A stretch of 64,000 nucleotides of DNA. It comes from Otatea glauca (Eukaryota; Streptophyta; Magnoliopsida; Poales; Poaceae). Both the position numbers and the translations under genes were made by a program. Every line of letters begins with the position of its first letter. Position 1 is the stretch's first letter. Where the stretch lies: contig CM070719.1 of NCBI GenBank assembly GCA_036346275.1, positions 31,390,093 through 31,454,092 on the forward strand. The letters are read 5' to 3'. Below are positions 1 to 9,454 of this stretch, in pieces. A model generated the notes under the pieces. The model worked only from the letters and a program-made list of their open reading frames with translations, did not search any database and was not told the origin of the DNA.

Positions 1-360
1 TTATTAGTCTCATACTTGGATGGAAAATGGAAAACCTAAGGTATGCACTCGTATTCATTCTATTATATAAATGCATACTTAGAATTCAAGTTAAAGTATG
101 AACTCTTTCATTGCTTTAGACCAAATATGTGCATTATGTTTTTAATTCATATATACATGAATACACACATCTAGGGGGAGTTTATAATTTAACTTGATGT
201 TTCAATTGTATTGATCCATGTCCTCTTGTCATACAATATAAAGGATCAAGACCTTGAAACAATCTTTTGAGTATATATGACTTGTGTAGTTATATGCTCA
301 TGTCAATTTAAATGAGTTTAAATTGAGTTCGATTGTCTCTCAATCAATCAAAGAACATTT

Positions 361-1835
361 CATCATGTGTTGATGGTGTTTCCTTGTTGATTAAAGACAA
401 GCGAAAAGTTCTTGAGTATAATGAAGCATTAGTGCATCAAAGTACTCAAGACACAATTAATCATTCAAATTGATTAGGGTTGTGCTCAATCGATCTTAGA
501 GGCATCCATTATGTGTTAATGGAGTGCGGTGATGATTGAGACAACCGTGTTTGTTGGACTAACACCTTCCATGAGTTGTGAAGTAGGTTGTGTCCAAGAT
601 GATAAAGAATCGGGAAGAAGAAGTCATCATGTGTTGATGAGCTTCAAGAGGTGATCCCGAAGTGAAGAGAAGGGCTAGAGAAGGTTCATCATGTGTTGGT
701 GAACAAGATGAAGAAGATGTGATCCTGGAGAGAAGATGATTGGAAATCATAAAAGTTTCAAGTGGATCGCTAGAGGCAAAGGTATAACTAGCTAGGGCTA
801 AGGATGTGTTCCTAGTCTTTTACCGGTCTCGGTGTTTGGCTGGGAGACCGGGTTGCTAGTTAGGTTGCCGTACTATTAAGAGGGGTTGAGTCTTTTAGCT
901 TGAGCTTCATCATGTGTTGATGAACTCGATCCGGTTCACTCTAGCTCACTCTCTTGTTTGGTGTTTGCATGGAGCTAACCATTTGGCATGTGTTGCAAAT
1001 GGGTGAAGCTTATGCATTGGATTTTGTATGAGCAAAGTATTTGAATGTGTTGCAAACAAGGGTGCTTATACTTGCATCTTATTTGATTTGGTTTTTGCTT
1101 GGAGCTAAGTTTTGCATGTGTCGCAAAAGGAGAGAGCTCAAGCAATTTGGTTTAGAGTGGTTGCATGGAGTTAGAGATTTGCATGTGTTGCAAATAGAGA
1201 ACTTATGCACTTATATTTGTTGTGGTTGCTTGCATGGTGCTAGAGATTTGCATGTGTTGCAAATAGAGATCTCATGTTTTGGTATTGCTTGGAGCTAGGT
1301 TTTTGCATGTGTTGCAAAGAACTATGCTCAAGCATAAAATTGGTTTAATGTGTATTTGCAAGTTCGTTGTGCGAATAAACCGAGGTCTATGAGTCCGGAA
1401 TCCCGAGAGCATGTGAGTAGGGCTTGCAACGGGTGTTTGCAAGTTGACTGGGTCTTGTGTTGACCTTCACATAGCTAGGGGGATTAACCTCATAGACTCG
1501 GGTTTGATTTGCTTAATACGTTTTGCAAATAGATCTTGAGTTGTTTACGAAATGTGTTTTCGTTAGTTGGATTTGTTATTTGCAAATGTGTTTTGCAAAT
1601 GAACTTGAGATTATGGGTTCCGATCCTAAAGCATGTGAATAGGGTTTGCAAATATGTTTTGCAAATTGACTTGATCATGTGTTGATCATCACATGGCTAA
1701 GAGGATTGATGTCATAAGTTCTTGGTTTATTTGCATATGTGTTTTGCAAATAAATTGTGCTTAATGAGATTCTTTGGAGTATGTGATTAACATATGCAAA
1801 TGTGTTTTGCATAGTGTTGTGATCATGTGTTGATC
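361..1835 (+). repeat. Cluster of short hairpins with constant loop TGTGT (LTR U3)
   Basis: About seventeen short inverted repeats share the loop TGTGT but have different stems. Perfect examples (left-arm start, stem): 361 CATCA, 505 TCCATTA, 624 TCATCA, 906 TTCATCA, 1177 and 1246 ATTTGCA, ~1312 TTTGCA, 1578 ATTTGCAAA, 1672 TGATCA, 1793 TATGCAAA, 1821 GATCA. Imperfect ones occur near 684 (8 bp with one G-T pair), 979 (one bulged G), 1035, 1111 (one A-C mismatch), 1643 (loop TATGT) and 1726 (TTTATTTGCA arms around a 9-base loop). The stems change on both sides together while the loop stays fixed. No function is known to me. Confidence 0.85.
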
Positions 1836-1929
1836 CTCACATATCTCAAAGAATATCTTTAATGGTTTGGAGAAAAGTTTTTGTGAAAAACAGTGTTTTC
1901 TCCCTGAGGCCGGTCGTACCGCCCCTGTA

Positions 1930-2275
1930 AGGCCGGTAGCACCGGGGTCCGGTGCTACCGCAGTTTGGCCGGTAGCACCGACGGTCCGGTGCTACCGCCC
2001 CTCTGGCCGGTGTGGAAATTCCAGAGAGGGATGTTTTTGGGCGGTCTGGCGGTCCGGTGCTACCGCCCATGGTAGGCCGGTAGCACCGGAGGTCCGGTGC
2101 AACCGCTCCTCTGGCCGGTGTGAAAAATCCAGAGGAGGTGTTTTTGTGTTCGGCTTGAGTCCGGTGCTACCGGGGTGAAGGCCGGTGCTACCGGAAATCC
2201 TGCAACAGCTAGTTTTGTAGCCGTTGGCGAGGAGGCCGGTGCTACCGGTCCCAGTAGGGTGGTAGCACCGGGTTT
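1930..2275 (+). repeat. GC-rich palindromic repeats CCGGTAGCACCGG / CCGGTGCTACCGG
   Basis: Alternating forward and inverted copies of a 12-13 bp word form strong hairpins upstream of the LTR TATA box. The first is an arm at 1934-1945, loop GGT, and a perfect complementary arm at 1949-1960. Further pairs lie at about 1970-1997 and 2074-2105, with single copies near 2160-2192 and 2238-2271. Open frames crossing this block come from its base composition and are not counted as genes. A degenerate relative (CCGGTACTGCCAG) occurs near 9320, in the LTR of the neighbouring copia element. Confidence 0.85.
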
Positions 2276-2325
2276 GCTGGATCTTTGCCCATTTCGCCCC
2301 CAACGGCTAGTTTTGGCTTAGAGGT

Positions 2326-2334
2326 TATAAAAGG
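2326..2334 (+). promoter_or_regulatory. LTR TATA box
   Basis: TATAAAAGG follows the palindrome block and precedes about 825 bases of probable R-U5. It fixes the plus orientation of the LTR. The transcription start would be about 25-35 bases downstream; I cannot place it more precisely. Confidence 0.7.
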
Positions 2335-2449
2335 AGGTCTTGGGGGGCAAGGGCACTATGTTGGCTGTGTGCTAGAGCATTTGGGTGTTTGTAGGAGTTG
2401 TGTGCATGTGTTGCCCTCTTCCATTTGCTTCTTGAGCTAGTGTGAGCCT

Positions 2450-2574
2450 CTAATTGCATGTGTTGCAATTAGGAGAGGATTGAGAGCCTCTTGTGCATGT
2501 GTTGCACTTGAGGAGGATCCTAGTGCATGTGTTGCACGTAGGAGGTCACCGAAGTACATGTGTTGCACTAGGTG
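2450..2574 (+). repeat. TGTGT-loop hairpins in the transcribed part of the LTR
   Basis: Four more members of the TGTGT hairpin series lie downstream of the TATA box and so would be in the RNA: CTAATTGCA/TGCAATTAG (2450-2472, 9 bp perfect), GTGCA/TGCAC (2493-2507, with CTC/GAG further out), GTGCA/TGCAC (2523-2537, with CCTA/TAGG outside one bulge) and AGTACA/TGCACT (2553-2569, one mismatch, with CACC/GGTG further out). Spacing is about 30-45 bases. Confidence 0.8.
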
Positions 2575-3160
2575 AAGTTCAAGCGGAAGGGCTTGATTTG
2601 TTACTCTTGGAGGTTGCCGCCTCCTAGACGGCGTAGAGCGTCGTGCGCGGTGAGCTTCTCAACGGAGGTTGTGAGAAGACCCGACAAAGTTTGTGAAGGT
2701 TGGAGCTCGCCTACCAGGGAGGGAAAAGGAGCGACCACTAGTGGATTCGAGGTGGGTGCTCAATTCGTGGAGCCGGTCCAATGTGTTTGGGCTAACCTCA
2801 ACGTGGACTAGGGGAGACCGGCAAGTCTCCGAACACCACGGTAAAAAGTATTGTGTCTCTTGTACTTGCCTTGTTCTCTTTATTTATATTCAAGCAATTT
2901 ACATTCATAGAATTAAATTGATTGATTGCTTGTCTTTAGAATTGCTTTTTGTTAGAGACATAATTAGTTAGTGCACATAGTGAGCCTAGTTGATTTAGGC
3001 TTTAATTGTCAAAACCTTAGTTTATCGCTTCCGCATTATTATTGATAAGGTTTTGTCATAAGGGTAATTAGGGGTGAATTGCTTTGTAGAAATTAGAAAG
3101 AGAAAGTTTTTTTTAAAGCCGCCTATTCACCCCCTCTAGTCGGCATCCTCGACCTTACAG

Positions 3161-5418
3161 AATGACAACCCCGTCCTCACTCTGCTTGTTTTTGAACACC
3201 CACTTGGTCCCAATGACATTATGACCGATGGACGTTCTACAAGCCGCCAGACTTTGTTCCTCTCGAAGTTTTCAAGTTCCTCATGCATAGCATTAGTCCA
3301 AGACTCGTCAGATAATGCATGAGTGACATCCTTCGGCTCAAACGAGGCAACAAAGGCAGAGTGAAGGCAGAAAGAAGACAGACCCGTTCTTGAGCGAGTG
3401 ACACGCTCGAACAAATCACCAATCATCTGATCAGGAGGATGACGTCTCTGAATATGACGGGGAGGTCCAGCAACAGAAGTGGCCTCTACATCTTGAACAG
3501 AAGAAGTAGGATCAGAGCCACTAGCTGCAGGAGAGTCTGAAGTCGAGGGCTGGTCTCCCTGAGGTGCAGAAATGGAAACAGGAGGCACCTCAGGTGTAGA
3601 GGGGACTGGATCCGGTGGAACACCATCATCTCCATCAACCTCATCTTCTTCAAAGATGGTCTCGAAGGGATAAGAAGAGCCTGAAACATCAGGTCTAGCT
3701 TCTGGGCTAGCCTCATCAAAGGTCACATCACAAGTCTCTATGATCCTATGCGCATCAACACTCCAGACCCTATAGCTACGAGAAGAAGTCCAATAACCCA
3801 GAAATACCATCAGAATAACGAGACTCAAACTTATCCAGGTTACCAAATTTCAAAATAAAACACTTGCAACCAAACACACGAAAATGAGAAACACTGGGCT
3901 TTCGCCCATACCTCAACTCGTAAGAAGTAAGGTGCAAATGTGCTCTCAAAAACACGCGATTAGAAACATGGCAAGCAGTAGCTATAGCCTCAGCCCAAAA
4001 CTTCCTAGTAGTACTGTACTCATCTAGCATCGTCCTGGCCATCTCAACTAGGGTCCTGTTCTTCCTTTCCACTACGCCTTTCTACTCAGGGCGTAGGGAG
4101 AAGAGAACTGATGCTCTAAGCCAGACTCCACACAAAAACTCTCAAAGTAGTAGTTCTTGAACTCCGTGCCATTATCACTGCGTATAGATCGTAAAGCACC
4201 TGAGAGCTCAATAGACAACCTACTGACCAAACCCCTGAAGTGAGAAAAAGTCTCATCCTTTGAGGCCATGAAGAATACCCAAGAGTATCTAGAAAAATCA
4301 TCAACGATGACAAGAATATACCACTTCCCTCCCGCCGATCGCACTCTAGCCGACCAACAAAGGTCCATATGTAAAAGCTGTCTGGTGCATCACCATCACT
4401 ACGGTGGATCGGAGGATGAGAAGCAGTAACTATCTTGCCATGTCGGCAAGGAGAGCAAACTAAGTCTTTGACCATCTTGAGTTTGGGCAAACCCCGAATG
4501 AAATCGTGGCTGCTAACTCGGATCAAATGATCAAAACCAATGTGACCAAGTCTCCTATGCCAGAAGGAGAGATCACGGGACTCAGAAGCAATCAAACATC
4601 GAAGAGAGTCTCCAGAAGAAGCATAAAAATCAGCACGAAAGACTCTCCCAAATCTAGAAATCCCACAAACTAACCCTCCTGATGAATCAAGGATTCTACA
4701 GGCTTTACTCTTGAAGCTTACCTCGAAAGAGTCATCGATGAGCTGAGAAACAGAGAGCAGATTGTATTGCAGCTTACTTACTAAGGCAACATCTTTAAGA
4801 ATGAAATTTTGGTTAATGCAGATGGTACCTTTAGCAATGACTCTACCTGAAGAAGCATCCCCGAAAGTGATCAACTCATCACCCGGGGCTCGGACTAGGG
4901 AAGAGAACCAACGAGAATCTCCAGTCATATGACGAGAACAACCAGAGTTGACGATCCAAACATCTTCCTTCCCCATCCGACGAACCTGATCAAGACATAA
5001 GAGAGAAAGATGACTCAGTACTAGGATAGAGTGAAGACTTGGGAACCCAATACTGAACCACACGACGCCTCAGAGTACCAACCACAGAAGAAGACTGGAC
5101 TCGAGTGTCTCTCTGCCGTATAACCTTAACATGATAGTAGCAACTCTAGTAGATGATCTAGGAGCTGGAACTGGGTTAGCCCGCCGTGGTGCAAAAGCTA
5201 GACCATCCCAGTGAGGCTTCCTAAATCTTCTACCAGAAAACACCTCACGCTGCTGATATCTACCTCGATGGGAAAAACGAGGAATATCAAAAGGACGGCG
5301 GAAAGATTGACTACGAACAGCTCCAAGACTAAAACTCGAAGAACCAGCTTGAAAACCGAGTCCTGGACACTACCAAAAAACAGAAGACTCTCTAACCTGT
5401 CTAGAAGCAGTGTGTACC
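3161..5418 (-). pseudogene. pol: copia pol remnant: protease, integrase, 5' part of reverse transcriptase
   Basis: Several frames in turn carry the enzymes needed to cut the polyprotein and integrate the cDNA. Protease: VNSGCSRHMTG near 4965-4910, where the family normally has DSG, so the catalytic Asp is Asn here. The GAG-pre-integrase motif LSFWHRRLGHIGFDHL is near 4575-4515. The integrase core runs from about 4390 (YILVIVDDFSRYSWVFF, RSDNGTEFK, VERKNRTLVEMARTMLDE). The linker and first RT residues (DESWTNAMHEELENFERNKVW) are near 3320-3240, and homology ends at 3161. The frames at 5063-4116, 4368-4072, 4072-3776 and 3846-3136 are pieces of one original polyprotein separated by frameshifts and a stop in the integrase. 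It is non-functional. Confidence 0.85.
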
Positions 5419-7770
5419 TTAGGAGTACTCAAAGTCTGGGGGAGCAGCAACACGCTCACGCCGAGTGATCTTGGCGCGCCTGGAGCAGAAATCTACTAGG
5501 TGACCATCCTTCTTACAGAAGGTGCATGTGTACTTCGCCTTGCTAGAGATAGAAGCAACAGGAGTAACACCCTTCTGGTCAGAAGTCCTATGGACAACCC
5601 CAATAGACCTAAACACGATGGTGCTCACTCTGGGAGCTACCACAATCTCACCACTCTTGGAGCCGCACACAATGGTGGGAGGATGCGCTCGAGCGTGCTC
5701 CAAGGGATCAAATCCTAGACCTTGATTGAATCTACTAATCTTGGATTGGTCTAGAATAAGATTGAGCTTCTTCTTGCCTCCAACAAACTTCTCGAGAGTG
5801 CTCATAAGATACTGGCAATCTCGAAAGAAAGAAGCATAAGAAGAACAGGGGGAAGGAGAGGAAGAAGAAGAACCAGAAAGAGAAGGAGAAGATCTCTCAG
5901 CACGTGCTTTTTGTTCCCCTAGCACGGCTGCCTCAATCTTGAGGGCCTCACAAGAAACGCAAGGAGCATCTCTAATCCTAAGGGTTTGGTCTTTTAACTT
6001 CTTCCTAAGCTCGACATGGATTTGACCCATATCATCCTTAACCCCAACACACAGCAGGCAACCATTTTTTGACTTAACTAGTAAGTCCTTAGAAAGTTGA
6101 TCACACTTGACATTCAAAGCATCATTGTCAAGTTTTAGTTGCCTACAGCCCTCACATGAGTTGACTGGGTCCTTAGAAGCATGCAATTCAAGTTCATCAT
6201 TTCTAGCAGAAAGCTTTCTAAGGTGTTCGCTCATGGCATCAATTTCGGCAAGCAATTTAGGGAAATTAGCACAAGAAGGAGTAGAGTGATCATGAAGAAA
6301 ACTAGTATCTACTGGAATAGCATCAACAGAATTATCGCTAGCATTCTTCAACTTAAGACTATCTAATTCAGTCAACACACTATCATGCATAGTACTTAAG
6401 TTCTCCAACTCCCCAAGAATAGCATCACACAAAGAGCAATCATCAGTGACTCGGCAGGAAGAAGATCTAAGAGTAGCTAACTCCCGAGTCAAGGTACCTA
6501 CTTCCTTCTCAAGCTCCGTACACCTAGCTCTAGCTCTAGCATGAAATTTTCCTAGTTTACAAAAAGCTTCATTGAGCTGGTCATAGGAGGGTACCTCGTC
6601 CGAGTCGCTGTAGAGCTCGGAGTTGCTGATGCCGTTGGTTTTGGCCATGAAGCACATGCCGGAGAAGTTGTCGCCTCCCTTCTTCTCTTGCGGTTCATCC
6701 TCGCCCTCATCGCTCCATGTCTCCGTGTCGGAGATGTTGATGTCATCAAGCGCGATGAGGACGCGGTGGAAGAGCTTCTTGTTCTTGGAGAAGTTGCGGT
6801 ACTTCTTCTCATGCGTCGGCTCACGAACTGGAGGCTTCTTGTTGCAGTTCTTGTCGATGTAGTCGTTCTTTGCCGAACCGCCGACATCATTCTTAGCTTT
6901 CTCCAGTTTGGGGCAATTAGCCAGAATGTGATTGAGACCACCACACTCGAAGCATGTGATCATGCCACCTCTCTTTCTCTCTCTCACCCTCTTGTATGCA
7001 TGAGAAAACTTGCGAGCGAGAACAGCTAGCTCATTTTCTGGAAATTTTTCCAGTTGGTCATCGCTGAGCTCACAAAGGGCGAAAAGATAGAAACCAATAG
7101 AAGGATCAGAAGAAGAAGATCCAATGGGATCGGTGACCAAGGCCATCGACTGAGATTTCGTCTTCCGTGAGACGACATCGATCTCATGAGTCTTGAGGCG
7201 GGAATAAAGCCCGTCAAGAGTCAGAGTCGATAAGTCGGTGGTGTCCTTGATGGTGGTCACCTTCATCTCCCAAACCCGAAGGTCGAGTGCGGTTAAGAAA
7301 TGTCGAGCATTATTCGAGTCAGGGTATATGCAACCGACTGCTCGGAGGTTGCTCAAAATCTTTGTAAACCGACCAAAGCACTCGTCAAGACTCTCACCAG
7401 CGTGTTGTTCAAACTTGTTGAACTCACGCTTGAACTGGTTCTGCCTCACGGTCTTGATTTGAGTAGTGCCCTCATGGTAAGCATCGAGGGTCACCCAAAT
7501 ATCGTGAGTGGAACGAAGGTGAGAAATCCTATCATACTCACTGCGGCTAAGACCCTGTATGAGGATGTTCCTTGCCTTAGCGTTCGCCTCAACGTCAGCC
7601 ATATTTCCGGCCGTGACGTTTTCATCAGCAGGAACCTCATACGGGAGTTTCACCTTCTGCCATATCAGGAAGCCCTGGGCAGTGATGTATGACTCCATCC
7701 ACGATTTCCAAAACGGAAAATCAACTCCAGCAAAAATGGGAGGCTTGGTGGAATACTTGTCCATCGCCAT
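5419..7770 (-). CDS. gag: copia gag with two Cys-His fingers and a coiled-coil region
   Basis: This 783-residue open frame encodes the capsid protein that packages element RNA into cytoplasmic particles. It begins MAMDKYS about 40 bases after the primer-binding site. Residues ~13-30 hold the aromatic FAGVDFPFWKSWMES motif of copia gag N-termini, and ~60-190 the UBN2-like capsid region. A CCHC knuckle (CFECGGLNHILANC) lies at ~273-286. Residues ~400-650 are rich in Glu, Leu and Lys and look coiled-coil, with several scattered Cys pairs. A second finger, CTFCKKDGHLVDFC, lies near the C-terminus. The frame stays open for 2.35 kb, so this part is much less decayed than the pol behind it. Usual copia gags are about 250-350 residues; long gags are known in SIRE-type elements. 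Confidence 0.85.
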   Translation of the reverse strand: MAMDKYSTKPPIFAGVDFPFWKSWMESYITAQGFLIWQKVKLPYEVPADENVTAGNMADVEANAKARNILIQGLSRSEYDRISHLRSTHDIWVTLDAYHEGTTQIKTVRQNQFKREFNKFEQHAGESLDECFGRFTKILSNLRAVGCIYPDSNNARHFLTALDLRVWEMKVTTIKDTTDLSTLTLDGLYSRLKTHEIDVVSRKTKSQSMALVTDPIGSSSSDPSIGFYLFALCELSDDQLEKFPENELAVLARKFSHAYKRVRERKRGGMITCFECGGLNHILANCPKLEKAKNDVGGSAKNDYIDKNCNKKPPVREPTHEKKYRNFSKNKKLFHRVLIALDDINISDTETWSDEGEDEPQEKKGGDNFSGMCFMAKTNGISNSELYSDSDEVPSYDQLNEAFCKLGKFHARARARCTELEKEVGTLTRELATLRSSSCRVTDDCSLCDAILGELENLSTMHDSVLTELDSLKLKNASDNSVDAIPVDTSFLHDHSTPSCANFPKLLAEIDAMSEHLRKLSARNDELELHASKDPVNSCEGCRQLKLDNDALNVKCDQLSKDLLVKSKNGCLLCVGVKDDMGQIHVELRKKLKDQTLRIRDAPCVSCEALKIEAAVLGEQKARAERSSPSLSGSSSSSPSPCSSYASFFRDCQYLMSTLEKFVGGKKKLNLILDQSKISRFNQGLGFDPLEHARAHPPTIVCGSKSGEIVVAPRVSTIVFRSIGVVHRTSDQKGVTPVASISSKAKYTCTFCKKDGHLVDFCSRRAKITRRERVAAPPDFEYS

Positions 7771-7810
7771 GGCTCTTGAGACCGGTCAAGATCTATGGAA
7801 GAGCAAAACC

Positions 7811-7823
7811 GGCTCTGATATCA
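7811..7823 (-). other. Primer-binding site of the minus-strand copia element
   Basis: Read on the minus strand the sequence is TGATATCAGAGCC, one base from TGGTATCAGAGCC, the usual plant initiator-Met tRNA primer site. It lies two bases inside the LTR edge (LTR terminus ...CGATCTTTCA at 7826). This sets the element's orientation and LTR boundary. Confidence 0.8.
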
Positions 7824-7825
7824 AT

Positions 7826-9454
7826 TGAAAGATCGAAATGGCGATCAGAGGGGGGGTGAATGGTCGCAAATAAATTTTCCCAAATACTCCAACAAAAACC
7901 TCGACAATATCGCTCAAAGGAAATCGTGAAAAACCCGAAAAACTAGACAGCTATGTGTACCCCAAGCTTGCATGGATAAGTACCATAAAATATGTGGGGA
8001 TTTTTGAGTCACAATCCTGGTTGTCTAGTGTCCAAGATAAAGGGGAATCAATCCAACTCTTGCTTTTAGAAAGAACATCAATTCAAATCACAAAAGTCAC
8101 TTTCAGAAAAGCAAAAGCAGAATTTCCAGAACATGTCCTCAATTTGAACAGGAGGTTGGTGGGTTTCTTCAGCTCACAAAATTTTGACAATTTTTATCCC
8201 TATGAGAATCAGAGTCGTGAAGAACTCCACCAAATTTTGCCTCAAAAAGCCTTACAGAAAAAATAGGAAAAATTGAAGAACACAGTTAGTCAAGAACTTC
8301 GAGCAGAAAGTTTGGGGCTCGGTTTTCACCACATGGCGCCCAAACGGTGCAACAAGAGAACTCTAAACTTTTTCTGCAAGTGTATATCAGAGTCCCGCAC
8401 CTCCTTCAAGAAGAATCACATAAAAAGGATGTTTCTATATTTTTATAAAAATCAAATACTAAATGCTGCGCAAAGAACAAGTTCTGAACAAAGTTGGAAC
8501 TTGAAAGAAAAGATGTTCTCTACTCAATCCAAGAGTGCAAAAGAGATGTAAAACCATATGAACACACTCAAAACATCCAAGATCAACAGCATTTAGAAGG
8601 AGGGGAGGCAAATCCAAATTGCGTGAAAGTAAATTGCGAGAATGTAATTGCGGGAAAGTAAATGCTGAATTTAAATTGCGTAAAGTAAAGACATAATGTA
8701 AATGCGCAAAATAAATTCAGAGATGGATGGATAAAACTTTCATTTCTGGAAGGAGAGGTTACAAAGCCTCACTTTCATGTGGGCAAAGCTCAAAGGAGCA
8801 TTTAAAAACCTCAAAAACCTTCAAGGGAAGGAGGTTACCCCTCCACCCCTATTTATACTACTCTTGGGTCACCTACCATCCTTGGATGAGTCCCTCAACC
8901 CTAGAGCACTCATCTAAGGGCTAGGATTAACCCACACACACAGCCATGCAAGGGCTAACCCAATACCCACACACATATCAGGTTTTCTTGCACGGTTTTC
9001 AAAGCATATTACCTAGACCCGCTAACCTATCAACTAGACCTCAATCCGACGGCCCTCTTTGATCCACGCGGCATTTAGCTAGCATCATCTCCTTTCCTTG
9101 TCTTCTTGACTTGCCCAGACTCCGTCTCCGGTCATCTTCCGGCGATTTCCCAACCGTCTGGACCTCCGACGCTCCTTGCCTAGTCCCGGTCATCCTCCGC
9201 CTCACCATGACCTAGCACCGTCGCCCTGCAACCATCAAAGTCAAGGAAACACATCACATAGCAATGCCCACAATGATATGCAATAAACCATCCAACTCAT
9301 CACTATCGCGCCCATACGGCCGGTACTGCCAGTCCTGGCAGAGACAACTCAAATTGCTTCATTTTGAAAATCAATCCAAATCAAACTCAAACTTGAGCAC
9401 ACTTTGCTCAAATAAAGTCAAATACTCATCACAAACATGGATGGACCTCCACAT
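7826..9454 (-). mobile_element. 5' LTR of the minus-strand copia element
   Basis: The LTR starts next to the primer-binding site with the reverse complement of the ...TTCACCCCCCCCTCTGATCG... terminus and extends at least to the junction with the plus-strand copia fragment near 9455. No coding gene is present. A TATA box lies on the minus strand at 8851-8857. From 7952 rightward the sequence matches 62998-64000 closely, which confirms it is a repeat unit. The outer (U3) end could not be placed: no clear terminal CA was found before homology to copia gag begins. Confidence 0.75.
8851..8857 (-). promoter_or_regulatory. TATA box of the copia LTR
   Basis: Read on the minus strand this is TATAAATAGGGG. 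The same motif is kept at 63896-63902 in the second LTR copy. It places the R-U5 part of the LTR between here and 7826, about 1 kb. Confidence 0.6.

Larger units (their letters stand above)
1..3159 (+). mobile_element. 3' part of a large copia-type (SIRE/Maximus-like) LTR
   Basis: This stretch has no coding gene and behaves as one LTR read on the plus strand. It has a TATA box at 2326 and a GC-rich palindromic block just upstream. Its last ~45 bases (CCTATTCACCCCCTCTAG... ending CTTACA at 3159) are the typical 3' end of grass SIRE/Maximus copia LTRs; the reverse-complement equivalent is seen at 7826 next to a primer-binding site. No primer-binding site follows 3159. Instead the sequence passes directly into the minus-strand copia pol, so this is a 3' LTR or solo LTR inserted into that element. 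Its left end, and any internal region, lie beyond the window. The family name is inferred from the LTR terminus only. Confidence 0.7.
3160..9454 (-). mobile_element. Minus-strand Ty1/copia element, SIRE/Maximus-like, 3'-truncated
   Basis: From right to left the element shows its 5' LTR (7826-9454), a primer-binding site (7811-7823), gag, protease, integrase and the start of reverse transcriptase. It stops in RT at 3160 where the plus-strand LTR is inserted. The gene order protease-integrase-RT marks it as Ty1/copia. The long gag with a coiled-coil tail and a second Cys-His finger fits the SIRE/Maximus lineage. The rest of RT, RNase H and the 3' LTR are missing or lie left of the window. Copies of its LTR (62998-64000) and of its gag-pol (9455-13845) occur elsewhere here. 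Confidence 0.85.

Noticed and set aside
1867..2303. Overlapping ~100-codon frames on both strands
   Set aside because: They run through the GC-rich palindrome block, lack codon-like composition and exist on both strands because the DNA is self-complementary.
361..2574. Possible CRISPR-like repeat array
   Set aside because: The repeats are tiny hairpins of variable stem in a plant LTR, with no constant repeat of CRISPR size, no regular spacers and no cas genes.
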